A stretch of 48,020 nt of DNA from CAYVZU01 sp964455935. GTDB taxonomy: Bacteria; Fibrobacterota; CAYVZU01. How positions within the stretch are numbered: the first letter of the stretch is position 1; each line of letters opens with the position of its first letter. Made by a program: the position numbers and the translations under genes. The DNA is taken from contig CAYVZU010000013.1 in NCBI GenBank assembly GCA_964455935.1, forward strand, positions 1-48,020. Direction: 5' to 3'. Shown one piece after another: positions 15,759 through 23,590 of the stretch. The notes beneath the pieces were generated by a model. That model was not told where the DNA came from and ran no database searches. It was given only the letters and a program-made list of their open reading frames with translations.

Positions 15759-16419
15759 CTATAGAATTTCACCGGTCACCTGCACCGGGGAGGGCATCGC
15801 TTCCAGCCGGTCTTCTTTGCCCGAAAGCAGCGCCTGGGCCAAGCCTGCAAAGAAGCAGCACTCCTTTTCCGGGTCATGCCGAACCACCTTGGACCGGAGA
15901 TCCGCCGCCTCCCTCGCTTTTCCGCCCATTTCCAGGATGAAGCCGGCCTTCACCTTCTGTTCGGCCTGCCGGGCAGCGCCCATGCCGCCGGCTCGGATAT
16001 CCTCAAGGAAATTTTCTGCGACCCGTTCCAGGTTCTCTTCAAGGAGAAAAGGAACATACGTGAAACGGCTGCGGATCCAGGGACGAGGTAAGAGTGTCCG
16101 GGAAATATCTCCCGGATGCGCGGAAGGAAAAAAGCGCATCACGCTCTCCAGGCACATGACTGGGCGACACCCTCGTGTTCTTCCTGAACGCGGTGCAGAA
16201 ATGGGTATGGTTGTTAAACCCGACCTCGAAGGCGATTTTGGATACCGAAAGGCCTGTTTCACCCAACGGATCTTTGGCCTTGTCCATGCGCAGGCGCAGA
16301 AAGTGCGACAGAATTCCCGTTCCTCTCCAAAATCCCGTTCTGATCATTTCAACCTTACCATCTATTATCTTTCCTGCGCCGACAACGAAAGACAGGAATG
16401 ACAATTTCTTTTGAAACAC
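15759..16419 (-). pseudogene. Degraded AraC-like regulator remnant and adjoining reading frame
   Basis: On the minus strand, 16150-16314 encodes a recognisable AraC/XylS second HTH: LRLRMDKAKDPLGETGLSVS, then KIAFEVGFNNHTHFCTAFRK and SPSHV. It lacks the first HTH helix pair and any sensor domain, and its frame overlaps the start of srkA. In another frame, 15759-16064 encodes a plausible soluble peptide (ENLERVAENFLEDIRAGGMG onwards) of unknown family. Different frames, absence of a start signal and missing domains suggest decay, possibly a frameshifted former regulator gene. It may also be two unrelated remnants. Confidence 0.45.
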
Positions 16420-17381
16420 TGACTCCCGATTTCGTGCTCAGGACCGTGGAGGATGCCACGGGCATGCGCCTGACCGGGCTTACAGCTCCGTTGCCGAGCT
16501 ACATTAACCGGGTGTATGAGCTCTGTGGTGAGGACGGGATCCGAATCATCGCCAAATTTTACCGCCCCGGACGATGGAGCCGCGAGGCGATTCTTGACGA
16601 GCACCGATTCGTGCTGGATTGCTCGCAGGCCGAAGTGCCGGTTGTGGCTCCGTTGGCGCTGAAAAACGGCGAAACGCTTGGCGAGCACGAGGGCTTTTTA
16701 TTCGCGCTCTACCCGCGACGGGCCGGAAGACAGTTCGAGATCATGCAGGACTCGGATTGGCCCCGCCTGGGTACACTCATCGCGCGCATGCATCTGGCCG
16801 GGGCCGTGAAGCCGGCATCCAATCGCATTGTCATGGATCCCCGGTTGCTGACGCAAGCCCATCTGGACGAGCTGTGCGGTACAGTGGTTCCCGAGAAATT
16901 CCGCGGCTCCTTCAAAGGCGTGGGCATGCACCTGGTTAATCTCAGCGCGCCATTGTTCGATGGGCTGGAACGAATCCGTGTCCACGGCGACTGCCATAGA
17001 GGCAATATTCTGGACCGGCTCGAACAGGGGCTGCTGCTGATCGATTTCGACGACATGGCCATGGGCCCGCCGGTGCAGGACCTCTGGCTTCTGCTGCCGG
17101 AGCGCGCGCCCAAAGCCGGCCGGGAAATCGAGTTGTTTCTTCAGGGTTACGAACGCTTTCGCCGTTTCGACCGGAGAAGCCTACGCTGCATCGAGTCTTT
17201 GCGCGCCATGCGCATGATCCATTTTCTGGTCTGGTGCACCCGCCAGAAAGACGATTATCAGTTCCGCCGCAATTTTCCCGACTGGGGCAGCGACTCGTTC
17301 TGGCAGCGCGAGATCAGCGATCTGCGCGAGCAGAGCGGCTATATCGAAGAGGCGCTGGAGCGGGCGCAGGGGATGGGGTAA
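16398..17381 (+). CDS. srkA: Stress response kinase A (SrkA/YihE family)
   Basis: The 327-residue protein is near the length of E. coli SrkA and shares its segments: PSYINRVYEL, IIAKFYRPGRWSREAILDEH (with the ATP-binding Lys), the catalytic loop RVHGDCHRGNIL, the metal motif LIDFDDM, GPPVQDLWLLLP, and LRAMRMIHFLVW. SrkA is an aminoglycoside-phosphotransferase-fold Ser/Thr protein kinase that counters stress-induced cell death, linked in E. coli to Cpx and MazEF. The next gene is convergent beyond a large palindrome. Confidence 0.93.
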   Translation: MTISFETLTPDFVLRTVEDATGMRLTGLTAPLPSYINRVYELCGEDGIRIIAKFYRPGRWSREAILDEHRFVLDCSQAEVPVVAPLALKNGETLGEHEGFLFALYPRRAGRQFEIMQDSDWPRLGTLIARMHLAGAVKPASNRIVMDPRLLTQAHLDELCGTVVPEKFRGSFKGVGMHLVNLSAPLFDGLERIRVHGDCHRGNILDRLEQGLLLIDFDDMAMGPPVQDLWLLLPERAPKAGREIELFLQGYERFRRFDRRSLRCIESLRAMRMIHFLVWCTRQKDDYQFRRNFPDWGSDSFWQREISDLREQSGYIEEALERAQGMG

Positions 17382-17408
17382 GAAAGAATGAGACGGGATC
17401 CGAAAATC

Positions 17409-17516
17409 ATTCACCACAGAGGCGCAGAGGGCACGGAGAAAGAGAACGTTTGGGTCACTTGAAAAATTCTTTTCTTCTCTTCCTATCTCTGTGCCCTCTG
17501 TGCCTCTGTGGTGAAT
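17409..17516. repeat. ACCACAGAGG palindrome between convergent genes
   Basis: ATTCACCACAGAGG (17409-17422) and CCTCTGTGGTGAAT (17503-17516) are perfect inverted arms continuing imperfectly through GCAGAGGGCACGGAGA and TCTCTGTGCCCTCTG. It fills the gap between srkA and the convergent gene and could end transcription from both sides. The inner repeat at 81-211 belongs to the same sequence type. Confidence 0.8.
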
Positions 17517-17528
17517 TTCTCCTTCTTT

Positions 17529-19799
17529 TCATTTTTTCAGGTAATCCAGAATCCGGCTGAGGTCCGCTTCATTTTGCGGCTGAACGACTTCGCGGTTATC
17601 GATGAGGAATACGGCCGGAAATTCGGGGGCGCCGATTTCCGCGAATAGCGCCGCGGCCCGGCGGAGTTTCTTCCCGGTTTCGGCGGATTGGGCTGCTTTT
17701 TTGAGCTGCACCGGATCCAGACCAGCCTTTTGCACCGCCTCTTCCCAGTAGGATGTGGCCCAGTTAGGGCGGCGCCGGTCCAGATAGCGCATTCGCAGAG
17801 AATCGCTCATGGCCAGTTCGCGGCCGGCCTCCTCAAACTCGGCAAGGCCATTTCGCGCCTCGACGGAATCGCCTTTGCGTTCCAGGATCGGCATTATGCT
17901 CAGCTTGGCGATGGATTGGCTTCGTTCGCGCGCCAAACCAAGAAACCGATCCACAATTGCATTCCCCTGTTCGGAAAGGGGAGAGACAAAGAGAACGACA
18001 TTTCCGGGCGTCTTTGGTCTCTTGTAGAAAATGGATGCGCGCACAATCCCAGGCTTAAGCAGGTAAGCGTCGCTCCTGGGCTCCAGCGCATTTTCGAGCT
18101 GAGCGAAATCCTGCGACTGAGCCGCCCCTTTTTCCAGAAGCATTGCGGGGAGTTGCGTGATGCCATGCCGGGCCAGAATCCCCGCTGCGGTTTTGTTGGA
18201 ATTGGTGAACCGTCTGATTTTTGCGCCAGGCAGAATGGAAACCGTGCTGCGCAGCACCTCCTCGATATCGGGAGGGCAGACCATGGCCGGATCCGTAATC
18301 ACGGTCAAATCAAATTTGGGCGCCTCGCGGAAAATGCAGCGGCTCTGCTGTGTGCCGGGTTCGAAGCATTTCCCTTCTTTCCCCGGAGCCCGGCAATCCC
18401 GATCGGCAATGCACTCGGGAACGTTGTCGCAATCGTTCGCGCGGCCGCGGAGCCCTCTGGAGCACAAAGCTCGAAGCAAGGACTGTTCTTCGATGGCCGC
18501 TTCATAGGGTTGGTTGTCGATGTACAGGGTGGGCGAAGCATGGATGTTGAGCTTTTCGGTTCGGGCGTAATGCGACTCCAGAATCCGAAAACCCGACGCC
18601 CGGATCAGCCCGTCCAAGTCCTGCGTTTGTATACCGGCCTCTTTGAGGCAAACAGGGCTCTTGCTTTTTTGGAGCATGCAGGACAAATAGGAACCGAGGG
18701 CCTCGGGTCGATACGCCGCAATCACGGCCTGGCGCAGGTTCTCGTCCAATTCGCTTTGGCCATGAAGGCTGGTCCAGTTTTCCTTTTCCTTTGATATGAT
18801 GAAATAAAGATTCAGGGCCGCCCGCTTTTTGAGATGGTTGGAGACCTTCAGCAAAACCTCCAGGGCGTCGCGGCCATAGGGACATTGGCTCATCAAGTAT
18901 AAATCCAGCCGTATAGGGGCATTGGCCTTGATGGCCGCCCACTGCCGTGCTAATTGCTCGATGACAGGCTGGGTGCGGGCCGAGACAGCCACCGGGTGGC
19001 GTTGGAACTCGGGAGAGTTCCTGTCGCCTGGCCGCAGACGAAGAGAATAGACCTCCTGGCCGAGGTAGCTGAAGTGAATAATGCGGGCGTTGCCCCGGCG
19101 GCGCACGGGCTCGACGGTTGTTTTGCGGTGGCCGTTGACGATCAAGTCAAGCTGAGGAAATGAATCGGCCAGAGCATTCGACATCTCTTCGCCCAGATGG
19201 CTGAGCACAACGATCATGTCGCTTTGGCCTTGAGCCCGATCCAACGCGCGCCGCAGGGCCTTGAATGGGTCGCCGACTTTTGGCAGCGCGCGCTCGGAGA
19301 GAAATGAATCCTGCGTTGTAAGACCGATGACGGCAATGCGCGTTTTGCCGCGCGAAATTACCGTAAACGGAAGAATCCCGAATTGGGCCGCGGCTGAATC
19401 CAGGTTCGCCGAAAGCATCGCAAATCCCGCTTCCCGTGCAGCCGTTCCAAGAAACCCGGCCCCACCCAGCAGTTCCTCATCCCCAATGGCCATGGCATCA
19501 TAGCGCATTGTCTTCATGGCGCGCAGGTAAATGAGACTGCGAACGCTGTCCAGGGAATCGCTGATCGAGGCCGGATCAAAGAGCCCGCCGGCGAATGCGC
19601 CGCCGCCATCCAGGAGTATCAAGCCCGGCGACGATTTGCGCAGCTCCGCAATTACGGCCGCGCGGGAAGCCAAGCCGCCGTTGGGCCCCTCTATGGATGC
19701 GTGCGTTTCGCCGGTGATGACAAAGGTTATGGGTTCGGCGGCCTGAACCGAGACACAGACAAGCAGAGGAAGCGCGGCCAGTCCAAGTAACCGGATCAT
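17529..19799 (-). CDS. Secreted fusion of a degenerate UshA-like metallophosphatase and thioredoxin-like modules
   Basis: The 756-residue protein has a signal peptide (MIRLLGLAALPLLVCVSVQA), so I take the ATG at 19799. Residues 24-275 follow the 5'-nucleotidase/UshA metallophosphatase fold, but metal ligands are changed: TGETHAS instead of D-x-H, LLDGGGAF without the Asp of GD, AIGDEELLG instead of GNHE. Only the His of LSHLGEE and one of VNGHRK remain, so catalysis is doubtful. Residues 297-450 look like a DsbA/GILT-type thioredoxin fold with LYLMSQCPYGRDA (single Cys) and a cis-Pro-like ASPTLYID. A cysteine-rich linker (457-488) follows, then two further thioredoxin-like segments (about 495-600 and 600-756, with PEFPAVFLIDNREV). 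It is probably periplasmic or surface-exposed; the role is unknown. Confidence 0.8.
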   Translation of the reverse strand: MIRLLGLAALPLLVCVSVQAAEPITFVITGETHASIEGPNGGLASRAAVIAELRKSSPGLILLDGGGAFAGGLFDPASISDSLDSVRSLIYLRAMKTMRYDAMAIGDEELLGGAGFLGTAAREAGFAMLSANLDSAAAQFGILPFTVISRGKTRIAVIGLTTQDSFLSERALPKVGDPFKALRRALDRAQGQSDMIVVLSHLGEEMSNALADSFPQLDLIVNGHRKTTVEPVRRRGNARIIHFSYLGQEVYSLRLRPGDRNSPEFQRHPVAVSARTQPVIEQLARQWAAIKANAPIRLDLYLMSQCPYGRDALEVLLKVSNHLKKRAALNLYFIISKEKENWTSLHGQSELDENLRQAVIAAYRPEALGSYLSCMLQKSKSPVCLKEAGIQTQDLDGLIRASGFRILESHYARTEKLNIHASPTLYIDNQPYEAAIEEQSLLRALCSRGLRGRANDCDNVPECIADRDCRAPGKEGKCFEPGTQQSRCIFREAPKFDLTVITDPAMVCPPDIEEVLRSTVSILPGAKIRRFTNSNKTAAGILARHGITQLPAMLLEKGAAQSQDFAQLENALEPRSDAYLLKPGIVRASIFYKRPKTPGNVVLFVSPLSEQGNAIVDRFLGLARERSQSIAKLSIMPILERKGDSVEARNGLAEFEEAGRELAMSDSLRMRYLDRRRPNWATSYWEEAVQKAGLDPVQLKKAAQSAETGKKLRRAAALFAEIGAPEFPAVFLIDNREVVQPQNEADLSRILDYLKK

Positions 19800-20065
19800 G
19801 CGGGAGGGAGGTCGAGCTCGCAGAGGAATGCGAGAATTTTCAAGAGAATACTTTTGTTCAGGCTTCACGTCTTTTTTATCTAAAACCAGCGGAGCCGGAA
19901 AAAATTGGACAGGATAGCAGGAGCAACGGGATTTGGAAAACAATTTGCATCATGCCGATCCTGCCAAATCTTCTGGTTTCGATCACAAACTCATCTACGC
20001 AAAGAAACACGCTTGTCGAGCGTGGAGACTTTAAAGGCGATCCGCCAAATGCTGCACGTTCATTA

Positions 20066-20437
20066 TCAGCACTTTGCGTCATCGGGCTTTTTATCTTCGT
20101 CCTTCCTCTTCCAGAATTTCGAAATCAGCCCCGGGACTTTTTCCAGCAGTTCGGTAAGACCGATGTCTCCGGTCTTGATTCGCTGAATGCTGACTTTTCC
20201 GTCGGTGATCACGATAAAAGCGACCGGCTCGATGCTTGCGCCTCCGCCCGTTCCGGTGCCGCCGCCTCTTTCCTTGTTGGCGCTCGACCCGCCGCCTCCG
20301 GCAAAGCCGATGGAGACTTTGGAAACGGGAATGATGGTGGAATTGCCGGCTTCGATGGGTTTGCCGATGATGGTGTCGGCTGAGGCAATGGTTTTAAACT
20401 CGTCAAGCACCGTGCGAAGGACTTCTTCCAGGGCCAT
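20066..20437 (-). CDS. GerW-family protein (YtfJ-like)
   Basis: The 123-residue protein matches the GerW/YtfJ family: TIIGKPIEAGNSTIIPVSKV, a glycine-rich centre (GFAGGGGSS and GGGTGTGGGA) and SIEPVAFIVITDGKVSIQRI. In Bacillus YtfJ is a spore protein, but the family is widespread in non-sporulating bacteria, where its role is unclear. No sporulation gene is near. The C-terminus is lysine- and aspartate-rich. It is 266 bp upstream of the 756-residue fusion gene on the same strand, perhaps transcribed together. Confidence 0.88.
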   Translation of the reverse strand: MALEEVLRTVLDEFKTIASADTIIGKPIEAGNSTIIPVSKVSIGFAGGGGSSANKERGGGTGTGGGASIEPVAFIVITDGKVSIQRIKTGDIGLTELLEKVPGLISKFWKRKDEDKKPDDAKC

Positions 20438-20574
20438 GTCAACTCCTTATTTTATGTCCGGGCCAAACTGAGTATTTTACACCGGACTTTCAAAATACAA
20501 AGCGTAAAGCGCAAAGCCGGTCCGCAAAGACGGAAATTGCGGGCCGCTTTCAATATCCGCGACAGAGAATATCT

Positions 20575-21456
20575 ATGAATGATGGCGGAGTTTACAATAA
20601 TTTGGTCCAGGCGCCGGCATGGGCCCGCGCGCTCCATGTGGCCCTTTTTCTGATTGCACCGGTTGAGGCCGGTTTGCTGTTCAGCGAGGTGATGATCAGC
20701 GCATCGCGGGGCGGCGAATGGATTGAACTTTTCAATCCCGATTCCAGTGCGGTCCCGCTAAGCGGCGTTCGGCTCTACGAGGGAAACGATACGGTTGCTC
20801 TTGATCCCTCCAAGAAGTTCTCCGTGCCAGCCCGCGGGTATCTGCTGGTGGCGCAGGACTCGGCCAGGGTCCGATCGGCCTATCCCTACATCGGGTGCCG
20901 CATGCTGGACCCCAGTTCCTGGCTGACGCTCAACAATGATGCGGATACGCTGGGTTTGTGCGATAGCACCGGTGTTGAACTGGACCGGGTCGGCTTTGAA
21001 GCGGGGGCCTGGCTGGGGTCCTCGGTTCCCGACGGAATTTCGCTTGAGCGGCGCAATCCGTCGGTTTCGTCGGATCTGGCTTCGAATTGGGCGTTGTGCC
21101 GCAACCCGAATGGCGCCACGCCCGGATTTGCCAACTCGGTGCTTCCGGCCGCGACAACGGAGTTCCGGCTGTTGGCCGGGCCCAAACTGTTTCGGCCGGA
21201 ATCGGGCGAGCGGATCCGGATCAATGTCGATCTGCCCGGCAACGGCAACCTGGTGCTTGCGGCGTTCTCGTTCGAGGGAAGAAGCGAGCATACGATCTTC
21301 TCCGGCCCTGCCACGGACCGGTTTGAAATTTCCTGGGATGGCCGCCACCAGGGTCGCGCCCTCAAGCCCGGCCCCTATGTTCTCCTGGCCGAGTGGACGG
21401 TGGGCAAGCGGAAGGACTCGCGCAAGCAGGCGATTGTGATCGGTCCGGCAAAATAG
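20575..21456 (+). CDS. Secreted lamin-tail-domain (LTD) protein
   Basis: The 293-residue protein has a hydrophobic N-terminal segment (ALHVALFLIAPVEAG), probably a signal sequence, then a lamin-tail-like Ig domain at about 35-150 (GGEWIELFNPDSSAVPLSGV, later GRGYLLVAQDS-like and LDRVGFEAGAW). Residues 190-293 resemble a FlgD-type Ig domain (FEISWDGRHQGRALKPGPYV). LTDs occur in secreted bacterial proteins, often beside nucleases or as surface modules; no catalytic domain is present here. The intergenic region to the divergent GerW gene is 137 bp. Confidence 0.82.
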   Translation: MNDGGVYNNLVQAPAWARALHVALFLIAPVEAGLLFSEVMISASRGGEWIELFNPDSSAVPLSGVRLYEGNDTVALDPSKKFSVPARGYLLVAQDSARVRSAYPYIGCRMLDPSSWLTLNNDADTLGLCDSTGVELDRVGFEAGAWLGSSVPDGISLERRNPSVSSDLASNWALCRNPNGATPGFANSVLPAATTEFRLLAGPKLFRPESGERIRINVDLPGNGNLVLAAFSFEGRSEHTIFSGPATDRFEISWDGRHQGRALKPGPYVLLAEWTVGKRKDSRKQAIVIGPAK

Positions 21457-21593
21457 CAGGATTTTGATGTATCGGTCGAGCTCCGCACCCGGACTTGGTC
21501 GGAAACCACGGCAACGTCCCATTGCTGTCGGCAAGGGCAAAACTTACTTATTTTACTGACTCACCAGGAATCGATCTCATAAGGGGGCTTTGC

Positions 21594-23027
21594 ATGCAAA
21601 ACCGCGATCGATCAACGTACTCGTCCCCGCTCTCGTCCCGTTACACCAGCCCGGAGATGCTCCACATCTTTTCGGAGGATTTCAAGTTCCGCACCTGGCG
21701 CCAGCTGTGGATTGCCCTGGCTGAAGTCGAACGCCAACTCGGTCTGCCCGTGTCCAAAACGCAAATTGACGAACTCAAACGAAATAAAGACAACATCAAC
21801 TATGTTGACGCGGAAAAGTTCGAGCGCGAAACACGCCATGACGTGATGGCCCACGTCAAAGCCTACGGGAAGCTTTGCCCCAAGGCGGCGGGAATTATCC
21901 ATCTGGGCGCGACAAGCGCCTATGTGGGCGACAACACGGATCTGATCCAGATCCGCGAGGCCGGCCGCATCATTCTTCAGCGCATGGCGGATGTGATCCA
22001 CAATCTGGGCGCCTTTGCCCGGAAGTATGCTTTCACGCCCACATTGGGATACACGCATTTTCAGCCCGCGCAGCCTGTGACCGTCGGCAAGCGTGCCTGT
22101 CTTTGGATTCAGGATCTGCTGTTCGATTTTGTGGACTTGGAGCGCTTTTTATCCGATCTGAAGTTTCTTGGTGTAAAGGGCACCACGGGAACGCAGGCAA
22201 GCTTCGTGGAGCTGTTTGGCGGAGACGCGCGAAAGATCCGCAGATTGGACGACCTCGTTACCCGGCGCATGGGATTCAAAGCGTCTCTGCCGGTTTCGGG
22301 ACAGACCTATCCCCGAAAGATCGACAGCCGGATCAGCGCCATCTTAAGCGGGATTGCGCAATCGGCGCACAAGTTCGCAAGCGACCTGCGCCTGCTTCAG
22401 CATTTGAAGGAGATGGAAGAGCCGTTTGGAAAATCCCAAATCGGTTCCTCGGCCATGGCGTACAAGCGAAACCCCATGCGAAGCGAACGCATTTGCTCAC
22501 TGGCGCGCTTTGTCATGTCCTTATCCGAGAGCACCGCGTTCACGGCGGCGACGCAGTGGTTCGAGCGGACTTTGGACGATTCAGCCAACAAGCGCCTGGC
22601 CATACCCGAGGCCTTTTTGGCCACGGATGCGATCCTGCTGATTTACGCCAACGTGGCTTCGGGCCTTGTTGTGAACAAGCCGGTGATCGACCGGCGTCTG
22701 GATTTGGAAATTCCGTTCTCGGCCACGGAGAATATTCTAATGGAAGCGGTCAAGCGCGGCGGCAGCCGCCAGGAACTGCACGAGAAAATCCGGGTGCTCT
22801 CCATGGAAGAGCGTTTGGCCATGGTTGCAGGAAAACCGAATCGCTTACTCGAACGAATCTCCACAGACCCGGAGTTTCAAATGTCGCGCAAGGAAGTGCT
22901 CTCTTTGGCGGACCCAAAAAAATTCATTGGTCTGTCGGGCCAGCAGACCCTGGCCTTCCTCAAGAGCACGGTCCAGCCCTCTATTGGTAAATACCGAAAA
23001 CGCGCGGCCGCGGATTTGAAAGTATAG
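21594..23027 (+). CDS. purB: Adenylosuccinate lyase, animal-type
   Basis: The 477-residue protein has the fumarase-superfamily signature GSSAMAYKRNPMRSE. It also shows long similarity to the vertebrate-type ADSL: SPLSSRYTSPEM, FKFRTWRQLWIALAEVE, RHDVMAHVKAYG, PKAAGIIHLGATSAYVGDNT, TLGYTHFQPAQPVTVGKRAC, VKGTTGTQASFVELF and QWFERTLDDSANKR. It catalyses two steps of purine synthesis: SAICAR to AICAR, and adenylosuccinate to AMP. The ATG at 21594 follows AAGGGGGC and gives the family's normal N-terminus; upstream in-frame sequence to 21495 is not needed. No other purine genes are adjacent. Confidence 0.95.
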   Translation: MQNRDRSTYSSPLSSRYTSPEMLHIFSEDFKFRTWRQLWIALAEVERQLGLPVSKTQIDELKRNKDNINYVDAEKFERETRHDVMAHVKAYGKLCPKAAGIIHLGATSAYVGDNTDLIQIREAGRIILQRMADVIHNLGAFARKYAFTPTLGYTHFQPAQPVTVGKRACLWIQDLLFDFVDLERFLSDLKFLGVKGTTGTQASFVELFGGDARKIRRLDDLVTRRMGFKASLPVSGQTYPRKIDSRISAILSGIAQSAHKFASDLRLLQHLKEMEEPFGKSQIGSSAMAYKRNPMRSERICSLARFVMSLSESTAFTAATQWFERTLDDSANKRLAIPEAFLATDAILLIYANVASGLVVNKPVIDRRLDLEIPFSATENILMEAVKRGGSRQELHEKIRVLSMEERLAMVAGKPNRLLERISTDPEFQMSRKEVLSLADPKKFIGLSGQQTLAFLKSTVQPSIGKYRKRAAADLKV

Positions 23028-23106
23028 AAGCGCCCCAGAGCGGCGTTTCGGCTTACGACAATTCACCATGCGAAGGATAAAGGGGAAGCCAAATTCTTCC
23101 TTTTCT

Positions 23107-23245
23107 GTAACTATTCACGACCCCCTCACCTCCACCCTCCGCAGTAGATCTGCTACGGAGGACGGGCTGACCCTCTCCCACCGAGTGGCGAGGGGATTCT
23201 CTCCTCTCCCTTCGATGGGAGAGGATTAAGGAGAGGGTGTTTGTC
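23107..23245. repeat. Palindromic repeat: shared end motif, CTCCGCAGTAG hairpin and CTCTCCC arms
   Basis: It starts with GTAACTATTCACGACC (23107-23122), differing at two positions from the reversed right end of the element at 62-240. It then contains CCTCCGCAGTAGATCTGCTACGGAGG as a hairpin (arms split here at GTAGATCTGC), and CCTCTCCCTTCGATGGGAGAGG within CCCTCTCCC...GGAGAGGGTG arms. The right end motif seen in the other copies is absent. Confidence 0.65.
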
Positions 23246-23289
23246 ATTCTGCCAAATCGCTTGCTCGATAGAAGCTTACATGCCCCGCT

Positions 23290-23354
23290 GCTGAGGAATC
23301 TTCCTTTTCGGTTTAAGAAGAAAGATTTCTCACCCCTTCGGGGATTCGAAATGA
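23290..23354. repeat. Degenerate second copy of the TTTCGAGCGA-type repeat
   Basis: AAAGATTTCTC (23321-23331) and TTCGAAATGACA match segments of the hairpin at 14185-14255, while the opposite arm is degraded. A CCCCTTCGGGG mini-hairpin lies between. No gene is seen in 23028-23437. Confidence 0.5.
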
Positions 23355-23437
23355 CAAATCCTCAACAAGAACTGATTAAAAAATCAATCAAGCCGCATTG
23401 GTCGCTGGCATAGGAGCATCTGTGCAACCAAGCACGC

Positions 23438-23590
23438 TCAAAACAGCGTGTAGATAAACGGCGCGATGGCGCTGGTTTCGGTAAAGACCACCAGGGCACC
23501 CAACAGAGCCAGCACAATGATGATCGGCATGAGCCAGTAGCGCTTACGCTCTCGCAGGCCGCTGGCTTGCTGAAAGCCGATGACAGGCAT
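23438..23590 (-). CDS. DUF5989-family small membrane protein (N-terminus altered)
   Basis: A 50-codon frame on the minus strand reads MPVIGFQQASGLRERKRYWL, a hydrophobic helix, then ETSAIAPFIYTLF and TGA. From the basic RERKRYWL onward this matches the short DUF5989 proteins commonly found next to NodU-type carbamoyltransferases. The first ten residues do not look typical, and the start overlaps the end of the broken carbamoyltransferase. A deletion probably joined the two genes and removed the original 5' end. Whether it is translated is unknown. Confidence 0.7.
   Translation of the reverse strand: MPVIGFQQASGLRERKRYWLMPIIIVLALLGALVVFTETSAIAPFIYTLF

Noticed and set aside
17688..18794. 368-codon plus-strand frame opposite the 756-residue fusion
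   Set aside because: The minus-strand protein has a signal peptide and clear domain motifs; the antisense frame has none.
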